Assembly: GCA_004794785.1 (NCBI GenBank)
Contig: SJOL01009920.1
Span: 41,912-105,911 of the forward strand
DNA: 64,000 nt
Direction: 5' to 3'
Source of the DNA: Opisthorchis felineus
Lineage: Eukaryota > Platyhelminthes > Trematoda > Opisthorchiida > Opisthorchiidae
The number at the start of each line of letters is the position of its first letter. Positions within the stretch are counted from its first letter, which is position 1. The notes under the pieces are model-generated. The model was not told where the DNA came from and did not search any database. It was given only the letters and a program-made list of their open reading frames with translations. The translations under genes were made by a program, and so were the position numbers. Positions 44,801-56,800 of the stretch are shown here, piece after piece.

Positions 44801-47800
44801 TTGAATGGTCGTGCTGCATCATTTTCAGCCGACGTCGAAGCCAGATAGTAAGACACAGCCAAGGAAGTCAGCATGATAAAAAGCGACATGGAATCAGATT
44901 TTAAATAAAAAGGAGATAGATAGTTACTCGTCTTGCAATTCGTTTGGCAGGAATTGGTGTGTACCGCGGAGTTCCGAGGGACCGCTTCATGCGACTGCGC
45001 CCGCCCAGCGAGGCAGCATTGGCGGTCGAGCCAGTGGTTCGAGACCGGTTGTTTTTGATGAGGCTTGAGCCGACAGAACTCCCTTTTCGCCGAAAAGGGG
45101 TTTTCGGTTCTTGAAAGGACACTGAAGATTCCGTGACTAGAAGTTCAGGTTTGGTTGTTACCAGCTCCGTTTCCTCGGTAGGTTTACCGTCTTGCAGTTT
45201 TGAGAGGAGTTCAACTTTGACCTCCAATTTATCTGTACAAGCAGCCGGGACCCCAGAAGACTGATTTCCGCCAAAAGAGCGGCGTAACTGACGTGGAGCA
45301 TTGACGTCAACCTGAATCACTTCTGAGTTGGAGGCCACCGCCTTCGTACAAAAGGAACATTGCCTGAAGCAAGCATATGATAATAATGTGTATGATCTTA
45401 GGAACCATGTGAGATAATTTCAGTCAACAGTGTTATGCGCCGTAGAGAGTGAAGTAATGGCGACGGGTGAAAGGACACAACATATAAAACAGATAGTGCA
45501 GCTGGCGGATAACAAAGCACCTTGTGATTAGGGACTTTAAAAAGCAGATGCGCAATGAAACAAGTAATTGTGGTTCCGCGCCTAAATGTAATGCTCAGCC
45601 TATATTAGTAATAATAATAATAACAGTTCAGCTGTAACACCATTTCGGTTCATGGCCGCCATGCCAACTGATGGAGGTACGGGGGCTGAAATGCTGCCCG
45701 GTTACCCAAGCCTAGACAAGAACAGTCTAGATTTCGGTAATTTACATTAGCGACTTAGTCCTGATGGTGTCAGTGTGATGTGCCATTCACTCAGCGCAAA
45801 CGGAATATCTGGATGAGGACCATCCATCCACGGATACCGACGTTGCCGAACTTCAATCGACCAAAGGTTCTTAAGCAAGCAAGAACCGCTGGTAATGAAG
45901 TTCTATACCTGTTATACCTGACTACTGTTCCCGCTCCAGTGCCTAGTGCCGGAAAAAGACGCGCCGACAAGAAACACAACAGCTTTATTGCAAACTAGCG
46001 AGTGCTGTATTTTGAAGGCCACTGTCTGACCTCGATCCAAGGCTGTCTGATCGGCGTTTAGTAGAGTTGAAGGTCTCAGTAGGTTTCGGGTACTCTGGGA
46101 TGATCTTCAAGAATCTGACCTTCCTAACAATACCACTGCAATTTGCGGGGTGTTTAAAATATGCCGCGGGTTGCACGTTTCTTATGAACTCGGTGAATTA
46201 GCTGTTTGAACCATTTCCAGGAGTCTACCGGTCTTTTCCCCAAGTTTTTTTTTCCGTTGTTAACGATGAAGTGCCAATTACAATGAAGAAATATCATTCC
46301 TGACTGACAAGATCTGAGAAGCAGGTTAGCAAACGCATGGAACGTCTGACCATGTGGACTACCGTGTCTTCAGACTTCCTAAAAGGTCTGTGACACATCA
46401 GGAACGTCTCCACTGCCATGTCTGCAGACATGGTGGAGTTTACCATTTTCTCATGACCTCGTACGCACAATAATCCTCTGTAGGAATATTCTGATGAGTT
46501 GCACGTCAGTAACTGTTCAAATTCCACGAAATAGTCGGAAAAGCTGATCCGCTTTCACCGTGATTTCTATGTACCGAACCGCTATTTTTTACGCGCCTTC
46601 ATAGAATTTGGTAGCAAACTATTTGAGCCTCAGCATTTTTTCAAACTTTGGGATAATTTCGTCTCTTGATGGAAAACCGGAGGCATAAGTAGAATTTTTC
46701 TACAGAAGAACCTTTAAGCTAAAAATAAAATATACGCCATCGGCTTTCAACTAGAGTTTACTGCATCTCACTAGATTTTTTAATCGGAAGTTATGGTGTA
46801 GGTCAACAAAAGTTGAAACAGGCGTCTCGGGGGAGTTTCATTTCCGCCGTTCTGGAGAAAACAGGAGATAAACATATAACAAGTGAATAAGCGAAACTGA
46901 ACAAATAGTTTTCATGTATGACTTAATGGTTACATGGGATTTTCTAATTGTTGGCTTTTCGTGATTCACTGAGGTGGACACGAAAGCAAGATGTTAAACA
47001 CTGGCTTCGATTCATAGTCACATCTTTAAACAACGACAATGGGGCTCGTCCAAGAAGCAAGGGTTCGTTCAAAAGCGGATGATTTGGTCGTGCCTTCTTT
47101 GACTGCTGTTCGCCAAGCGATGTTCTGTTTCTCTCCTTCCTTCTAATCACACCTACCAGGCATCGATAAGATAGGACAGGGCAAACGCTAGATGGTTTTG
47201 CTTAGGACGTGCCGAAGCTACCTCAATTGGTGCGTTCGCGATGAGATCGTCGGCGCGGAACACCCTCTACCTTATCACATGGTTGCCCATACACTGTTGC
47301 CACTATATACGTGAACAACTACTTTAAAACACCCGCGGTACGGAAAACTCGACTTTTTGGCGGAAGCTGAAAAGCTGGTTACTTCTGCAGGTGCTTAAAG
47401 TTGGAAAACACAGTTCCGACCTTGGGGATGTGGAATGAGATCACTTCCTTATTAACTCCACCGACGGTATCTCCTGAGTACATGAAGCTACCAACTACTT
47501 TTGACCCTCTCTGGCGAGACCAGGCTCAGGTCCTTGACAATCCTGTAGTTGTTCCCTGCATCGCGAGGAGGCAGAATGCATGCCACCACCTTCCGCCAAA
47601 ATCGTCACACGACCTAGGAGAAGAAACCTTTCATGAGCTGTGCAGACGATCAAGAAGATATCATCAGCAACCTCTTCGATAAGAAGAAATCCGACACCCC
47701 CAATAGGCTGGCCTTTCGATGTACTGAGGAAGATGTGGTCGATCGCGAACGGGGGGTTGGAACAGCCTTATCTTATCTCTCTGGACGAGCTTAAGAAGCG

Positions 47801-50800
47801 AGAAAGCCAACCGTAAACCCTGACTTCCTCTGAAATTTGATGGCAAACTGCCTTCAGTATTCACACACTCTAATGCTGCTCTACGTCCGAAAATACAAAG
47901 GTTATCAGCCTGCTATATGTGAACATTTTCTAAGAATATTTGAATATTTGATCGACACAACTGGAAGCAGTGAGATAAAGGCGGTAACGAAAAAGGGAAG
48001 AAAAGTACAGCTAGCGAATTTGGATACGGTATGAAGTAAAAGCCACAGAAGTCATGTAAGCTGCACTTGTACAGATAAGTTTCGGTAGGTTTCCCAAAGC
48101 CGGAGAACATAAGTTGATCATAACAATCTAGACTACACAAAAGACGAAAATCAGAAGTTCGCAGGGACCATATAAGAAACTCACCAACCATAGAGTCGGC
48201 TCCGTTTGGGCATCCGTAACAGTGGTGGATCCAGGCAGGCCAAATGAAAAGCCTTGCTACACGTATCACATTTGGTGATTAAGTGTTGATCTTGCAGGCC
48301 GTGACAGACGAAACATCTAGAAAGCAGATGAAAGATCAACCATGACTTCCTCTGCTTCTCTGTTTAGCCGAGAACATCAACACCGTTCAAGATACTACTA
48401 ATCGAACTTGCAATCAATTTTGGCTGAGTGTGGTCAGAACTCCCGAAATCACATTTTCGGGTGCGAAAGGACATCAAGGACAGTACAAGCAAAATCCAAC
48501 AGTTACAGAGTATCCGATGTCCTTTATCACTCGGCATTGAAAGAGCACCTTTGCGTTTTTATCATCATCACTACGAACTCACCTCGTCTAATCCGCGATA
48601 TCAATAAATCGGTTACAGCCGCATACAAGGCTTATCATCATGCCCCACCTGCTTCTGGATATGTGTCACTGCATCAATGGAAGCTCGCACTTTTGGGTAT
48701 AACTTCTGCAAAACGGTTTTTCGCGAGGGGGATCACCCATTCCAATGGATCAAGATTACAGAACCCGTATGCATATGCAGAAATGCACCAAAGGTCAATG
48801 TAAGTTCGTTTAATGAATTGTCGCAACTTGAGTGCATATTTAAAGACCCGGAATGAAACGATCAGACACATTTCTTAACTCGGTCAGCCTGAGGGCACGG
48901 TCCGAATCAGCATTAGATGAACCAGTTCTGGAATCTGGGGCCTGTACAAGGTCGAGAAACAGCGCAAATCCCAAAACAAATGAGAAACCGACAGGAAACC
49001 CGTAGTTTCATATAGGGAACGAGCTTCGAATCAGGCTTCAGTGTTTCAATACACCCCCTGAATGTCCATGCAAAAGTGCATAAAAATCAACGAGGAACTA
49101 GAAGATATCAGAGGATTGAGAACCGAGGAACGGCCTGTCGTAGAAATCGCATGTGTGCAAGCAAAAGTATACACTGAAAGCGTCCTACGTCCTTAGTTCT
49201 TTGTTCCCTGGACGTTGTGATCACACGGGTGCTTGACCGCATTACCGTTACCCGTTAGAAATTTTGTTTTCAATAAATTAGCGGAACAACTCGTCAAGGA
49301 ATTTCTCCTTTAGAACGGTTGATGTCAAACTCCGTCGCATAGAAGAATGTCACAGTACTTCAAAGTCTGTACTCCACTCCTAAGAGGGAGCGCCTCCAAA
49401 AAAGCGCTGTTTTGGTCAGTCCCGACGATGCGCTTCGAATGGAGTACTACCTAATCGTAGCTTTCCGCTGCATAGCTGTCAGATCGCTCAAGCCCACACT
49501 GATTGTCACTGGAACCACAATATCTTTTTACAACAATCGACAAGTGCCATTGCTCATAAAAAGTATGCACTATAAGACAGGTGTGAGGCGAAACCGATTT
49601 CCTCATCTCCATTGGATTATTACAAAAAAGCACTCCTCAGGGTTAGAAGACTAAACTGATCCCACCATCCAGTTTGACACGTGAGAGGAGAGATAAACGT
49701 ACTCGAGAATGACGCTGTCAGTGACTGCACCACTGGCCCGACTAAGGACACGCTCTTTGTCCACAAACATGCCATGTTTGTTTGAAGTGGGGCTGAGTGT
49801 GGTACCACGTCGTTTAATCCCTCGGTGAACACCAGGTGTCGTGGAATCTGTCGCATGAACAGCCTTCCGACCAATGGATACTCGGCCAAAACGCGGTCCA
49901 TTCCTACTCTGAACCTCAAATGATGAATGTTCCGCTTCGGCTTTAACTTCTGCAGAGACTGCGGACTCTTCAAGCACCGGTTCCAACAGGGGTGAGGGCT
50001 TGATCTCCTGGAAACGGGCCAAAACGGATAAGCAAAAGTACCGAAATCTATACATAATTGATGTATAGTCCTGAAGCGGGAAAACAGTCCAAGACAAACT
50101 AGGGAGAAAGGAGACCTAGAATCCCTAATCATTGCAACGAACAGGGTCTTCTGTAAGAGGAAGGTGTCGTAGACAAGAGCACTATCTTGAAAGAGCCATG
50201 GTTCGGTGGCGAGAAGCCGCTTACTACGCAGTGGTCCGGCAATCAGAGTTGGTAAATGAAACGGCGGAAGCGGGCGTCAGGTGCCATAACCTGTGTGTGA
50301 TGACACATTATTCGTCTGTTCAAAAAAGCTAGTTGAACCTTGATTACAAGTCAACAATAGCGAGAGCATGAATCAGCTGCGGTGGACGGGGCAGATATGG
50401 CTGCCTTTGGAGTTGAACGGCTGTTCAACCGTCTTCTGTAAGTCTTGTGCTCCATGGCAGATCAAAAGGGCTAGAGACACACTCAAACAAACACCAAATA
50501 GATTTCCGTGAAACCTCATGAAAATGATCATGTGAACGGCTTATTTACCCGTGAGAGTCGGTCGTATTCAGGGGCAGAGTAAAATAAGATAGCATTGAGA
50601 ACTTGTCGGCTTGGAGTAAGAGCACATGTGCATGGAAGGTTGAAGCGCATCCTCTACTTAGGACAAATAGGTTCAAGGTGTGCCAAAATCCATCCAGAAG
50701 AATAGTTTTAATCAACAGAAAGTCGAAAGCGTCCTGATAAGGATCAAACGTCCACGGATAATGATGATGGATGAATGGAGCGCGTGAATGTTTTTCGGAA

Positions 50801-53800
50801 GATTTCCCACAGGGCTCGTGCAACTGCACGTGAAATAAATAAAGTAAATGAGTAAATAAAGTACCGGTCGATAAGTTCGCCAAAGACACTGGGAACGACG
50901 CACAATGGATGAAGTTGAAAACTAACTTGGAACTAGAAGTCATTTGATGAGTAACTCTTACGCGTTTACTATCAATTCATGGATGTGACTGATAGCAGAC
51001 GTACGTACTTGTCGACGAACTTGTCAGGATGACCATTCTGTTCAATTTGCATATTCAAATAGGCAACAGTCTATACCAAGCGTGCTTAATGGGTCTTCTA
51101 ACGAAGAAACTCGAATATATTTTCCTTTTTGCTGTGAGCAGACAACACGGAAGAAACTGATGTGTGGGATCACGCCTGGAAATCATTGTCCAGCTGAAAC
51201 ATCCTTTCGGTGCCTAGCTGTCATGACACCCGAAGGAAGCACGAGGGCTCAGCTACTGTCAGGCTGCCCGAGCCTAGATAAGAGCAGTCAAGATGTCGAA
51301 GTTGGGTTCGAACCACGGACCCTCCGGTTAGTAAGTTAGCGCCTTAACCACTGAGCTATCCTGGAAGCGAATACTGCATTGTCCTTAAAATCGGCCATAT
51401 TGCTCGCCACCAATGAATCAAGCCGACCAAATGGAAAACCGCGAAAAAAGCGGACACCTGAACAGAAGACAGGACAACTCACAGGAACCAGCTGCTGTAA
51501 ACTGGACATAATTCGACGGAACTGTGAACGCAGTGTATTTCGTCTCGTGACGAGGTTGTCCAGTTGGCTGGATATCTGGAAAAAAACAATCGCGATTAAA
51601 CTGAGAGCTAAAACTAGTCTTGGTGATGAGAATGCTGAGCTCGAAACAGGTCAGTGTAACAGCCTCTGGTGGTGGCGGGTCATAATCGATGGACATAATA
51701 AATGAATGACATGATAAAGTGCTTATCTTCTCACAAACCAACCAAAGGAGACCTTGAGGGAGATAAAGGCGGATTCCGACGCTTGAACCCACGGTGCTTG
51801 ACCCCATGGATAAAAATCAGGAGTGAATCTTTCGCTACTCATGAGTAGCTGAATATTAAAAGAGCTGAATAGGTTTTGGTCGCAAGCAAGAAAACGACTG
51901 TTGTGGTGCACGGACAAATGTTCGTTGTTCCACTTAACTCACCTACAGGCATTATACGTATGATGTCCCCTAGTATGAAAATCATCCTCTCGTATAAACA
52001 GCGCAATTTCCTAAAAAATTTCGTTGAAATAGCTGGAGCTCATCCCCACAAAGCTATCGCCTTCAATGCGTAGCTACCCAGTTCCCGAACTAACTAAACA
52101 TGCCATCGCCTCCAAAGCTTGGCTGTATATCCCACGCTCTCCCACTTTCTGGTGATCAAAACTGTAGCATCTGAAGCCAATGTACCCATGGTACATGATC
52201 TGTAGCCGATAGACTGAAATTGAATTGGTCTCGAGAGAAACAGGTGCTCTTTGTAAAGACGCTACATTCACTCATAAGCTCGTCAGAAGAGATATATACA
52301 ACTATAAAAAATTCGTGATAACTGGGCTGAAATTACTTTGTTGTGAGAGAATAAGTGAACCGTCATAGACATAAACCCAAACAGGACAAAGCAGGGCAAC
52401 TGCCTGGTTCCTAGGGAGATGTTTTCAGACAAGTACCGCTTTCAGTGCTTCTGGTCTTCATGCGAGAGCATAATTGTAATGTGGAAAGGCGGAACTCACG
52501 GAATTGTAACTGTGTGAAGCACTGGCATCGGAAATCTGTAGCTCTCTTTGTGTGTCTTGCAGCGCAGAGATACGCTTCATAACTTCAGCAATTCGTTTCT
52601 CGCGTTCTGAAGGATAGAAAGGCAATGACGGCGTCAGTTGGTGGGAATACACACAAGTGAAGGTCAATTCCTGCATAGGCCGCAGTAAAAACCGATAGGA
52701 TGTGGATGTGAAAATTCATTTTCTAGAAGAAACTTAGTGTTGTGGCCCTTTGACTTCCAAGAATGACACTTTTTGTTCTTACTTAAGCTGCCAGATGATG
52801 GCCTCACAAGGGACCATAAACAAAAACCGGCTGTCGGTTGCAATCCAGTGCTGCATCCCAACAACCTAGTGGACCTGCATGGAATGGTGGGAGAACTGCC
52901 GTGATCAAAGAGACCGAAGGTGAACTGCTAATGCATGGTCATCACTAGCCTACAATAAATTCAACGTACGTAGACTCACATTTTGTGGCGTTTTCTACTA
53001 GGAGTTATGAGAGCAATTTCATTTCCAATCTTTGCATCCAGTCTGTGGTCAGAATTTTGGCTACAGCCGCGCTAGAGACGCCGACGTGTGCTAATGTTCA
53101 AGATGTAAGGATAATTCGGATAGCTCTGTGCTGTTTTGATAACATCTAAGTTTGTTTCAGAGCCAAGTGGACCCGCTCGGTCTCCTCCATCCAAACTGTG
53201 AGCCTCACCTTCACATAAATGACGGGCCCAAAGTTATGGTCTTTATGTCTTTAATGAACACTTCCGATCCTAACTATATGACCAGAATCAACAAGTTACA
53301 GTTCTTGACGTAACTGCTGCTGTAACATGCTGACAAAATTAGATGATCCTGAGTAACAGTGAATATCTGGTGGGCTATTGGTAATCATCGCACAACTCAT
53401 CCGCGCGGCAAGCGAACGCAAGCGGATGAACCAAATTGAAACCAGCTCAACGATTACCTGGGTACGACTCTATGGGGACCCGATCAGTAGCCGACTGTCC
53501 CGAACTTTGCGGCGACCGACTGATTCAAAGAGATAGGCCGGCTCCGTGGGGCACATATTTAGTGCACTATCCCGAGCATCAATTGGCGTGTGTTCGAGTA
53601 TGCCACATACAAAGGTTACCGATAACCTGTTGAGGGCTCGAATGCCGTTCGATAGCGTGCAGGGCGTCAGCACTTATTTAACCATCGACCTTCCACCTAA
53701 CTAGCTGCCGACATCTTCGCATGCTTTGACGTACGGCCTGAAACAACTTCCTTCATACATCTGGTTCAGCACGCTCATAGAGGCAGTGTGGCCACTGCGA

Positions 53801-56800
53801 CGAGGACCTACCTATGCCAGACGATTAACACCGATGGATGAACTGCTCCATCGGCAAAAGAAACAGCTAACAATCCAAAAATATCGAGAGAAACAACCGC
53901 TCAACTGCACAACCCAACGAGTATTTTTATAATCACAACAGGAAAGTATAACACCAAGCCTGTGACAGTTCGCTGCTGTCTACTTACCGAAAAAATAAGA
54001 AATGAAATCTGGCGAGAAGATTGGATAGCCGGAGGGTGGAGCCTTGCTGGAATCGTTTATGGCTGACTGGCCGGTTAGTTCTAATGGCAACTGCAAACGT
54101 TTGGCTTTCAGTACAAAAAGCCGCATTGCCAAAGGAGAATGTTCGAGCAACAGCGGTGTTTTGTTGGTAGGTACTGAAAGTTAAAGAATACGACTAGATG
54201 AAAAGATGAAAGTCGGCGGGAATCTCAGCTAACGCGTTAGCTCACACTTACCGTAAGGTTTATCGCGGACTTTCAGCAATTCTTCATATAACGAACGGAA
54301 CTGATCAAGTTTCCGCTGTAGACGTGGCTCCAGTTGCGACATTGTTTCGTTAGTGGAAATTAAGGAGTGACGTAAATCTGGGGAGTTCAACAATCCAGGT
54401 GACATGCTGGCGGCGGCTTCGGATATCTGATTTCTTTTCCAACGCCATCTACTCATGGCAGCGAGATAGTTCCGACGCCGCTGGCGAGCCACCACCTTAT
54501 CTGTGTGTTGGCGGCAGTGGGCAAAGTATGGGTCCGCTGTATTCTGCGATCAGAGGCAGAATGAGAAAATGACTTATCAACCAATGGATAAGGAACTTGA
54601 CTTCATCGGTTTAAGAATTGGCTGAAGACATGCAAAGACAAAAGATGCCGGCAGAGAGAGGATGTTGTTCACATGAACTTTCGGACATTTATTAAGCATA
54701 GAGAAGCCTCCTGGCAGTATATCTTTAAAGATCCAATCACTCTGCCGGAAAATGGATTTGGATTTGTTTACGACCCACTTATCCAAAGCAACGTTATGCT
54801 CCATCCGGATCGACATAGACAGAAACAAACCTACTTTAAATTCTTTCAACTTACAAATCACTGTGGAAGTCCAGTGAGAACAAGGGCACTTCATCCTACC
54901 AGTTCGTCTAGTAAGCGCCTGAGGAACATGAAGAGCTACAACGACCCGAATGCCTTTGAAAATTTAGCTTGACTGGAACCCAGTGAATGTGGTGCGTTTG
55001 TTATAATATCAGCCTACTTGACAAACAACCACGGTGGATGAGTTCTGACAGTTTTTTAATGGTGGCTGGTTGCTTGTTTGAACAGTTCCTCTCTGATTAG
55101 TCTCAATCAAAACGGCGAGCATAGCCATGGACATACACTGCTGATGAGCCCCAAATCCACAACCTCGATTTTAATGTGGACCAACCAGAATAGCCCTGTA
55201 GAGACAAAAAGTACTGTTCAAACGAGACTGACGTGAACACAAAAAGGTCTGAAATTCCTAAGCACCGCACAGTGTTGTATTTATTTGTGGAAAAACAGGT
55301 GAGCTTAGTGAAGTTAATCTAACATAAACAATCATACCCCGACTAGGTCAAGGTGGGCGATCCCCCATAACAAGCACTGGACCAAAACTTCCATAATTTA
55401 AAGTAAAAACAGACAGGCTGACAACTCCTGAGCGGGAATAAGCGTAACAGTGAAATCACTTTCATGCTGACCCATACTTGATTAATCCGAGTTACTAAAT
55501 GACACGACTTTATATGTCGAAAACTTCAGCAACTCCACATGATGTCATCATCATCGTAAATAGCATTGTGGTTTGTGTAACCACTCTGAAGGATGGAGTA
55601 GGTCACCGCAAGGCAACCAGGGAAGCAGATATCTGAAGACCTAGATAAGCATCACACAGCACGAAGACAGTTCGGCTAATCCGCAGTAGGTGATTCAAAT
55701 GACTCTCAAAGAACTGACGACTGAAAAAGAAGGAGGACCAATCGTACGTTTGTTATGTTCCGAATAATTAGATTTCTGGAGGACTCAACTAGGGCCATTA
55801 TCATCAGCCCCACGGACAGTAATACGCCAGTAGTGAATACTGGCTTACAACTAACACATAACCGAAGAAACAGCGCCCTAGTAAAGAATGAAAACAAAGG
55901 GGAGAAGACAGAAAGTTGGCTCAGAAAGTCCAATGTCCACAGGGACGACCAGCCACATCTACGAGCCTACATCTACGAAGGGGCAGTGCAACAAACATAT
56001 CTGGGCATCATGTAGAAGTAAGAAGCCATCAGCAGGACTGACCGGCAGTCCTTTCTGGGCTCCACTCAACACAAGCCCAGCATACAATGACATGTGAACC
56101 TTAGATAGGCAGTCCGGCTAGGAAGTGCTCGTCACCAAGATTGGTTGCGTGCCACGTCGCGCAGTTTCTTAGAAAATACAAGCAGAATCACGTGGACACT
56201 AAGCAATAAGATGCGAACAGTCCACAGTACCTGGTTTGACCGAATTTTTATTTATTTCGTGTTGCCACGTTGAGGCATGTCCCGCGCAAAACTTTTCTCC
56301 AACAATGGAATGATGCATTTACTTCAGTAAATTTGGCTGGGCAGGCATAGTATATAGTCCAAAACATTTTAATCTGACGAGTGTCATTTGTCGGGCTGGC
56401 GACTGGGATACGTTAGCATGTACCCGCTCACGCATTATTTACTGCGGACGTGTTACTGCCAGACAACTCAGGCTATGTTATGAAGACACTGATGATCAAA
56501 TATTTTGGAGCATTTGTAATCTTCGGATCAAAAGAGGCAGGGTTTCCAATGATAAAGTAAGACTGTCCTCACCGTTGCCTTGTATACATAGCACTTCAAA
56601 TTCATTGAAATTCGTTGCTGACGCCATACATGACTTAATTTGACAAAAACGGTACTCGCACAGGCTTTTCCCTTTACCGTACAATCACCGCTTGTGCAAC
56701 CGACCAATAAACTCAGGCTCATGGCTTTAGAGTTTCATAGAGAAACATATGGGCTTTAGGTCCGGTGTCTCATGCAGACTCAGGTCCACCGACCACCTCA

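Larger units (their letters stand above)
41466..44927 (-). other. Presumed intron of the PHF14-like gene
   Basis: Between phase-0 exons. Holds the RTE endonuclease fragment (42586-43150, minus), repeat D copy 4 (43552-43790, minus) and an 11-G run. A third PHD finger was looked for here by cysteine spacing and not found. Confidence 0.4.

Noticed and set aside
46294..46527. Minus-strand frame with SADMAVETF, resembling a PHF14 linker (ADMAMET)
   Set aside because: The surrounding residues do not match, there is no splice pair in phase, and the exon at 45363 already continues PHD finger 2 directly.
47401..48034. Two plus-strand open frames (93 and 65 residues)
   Set aside because: No recognised domain; they lie antisense in a PHF14-like intron.
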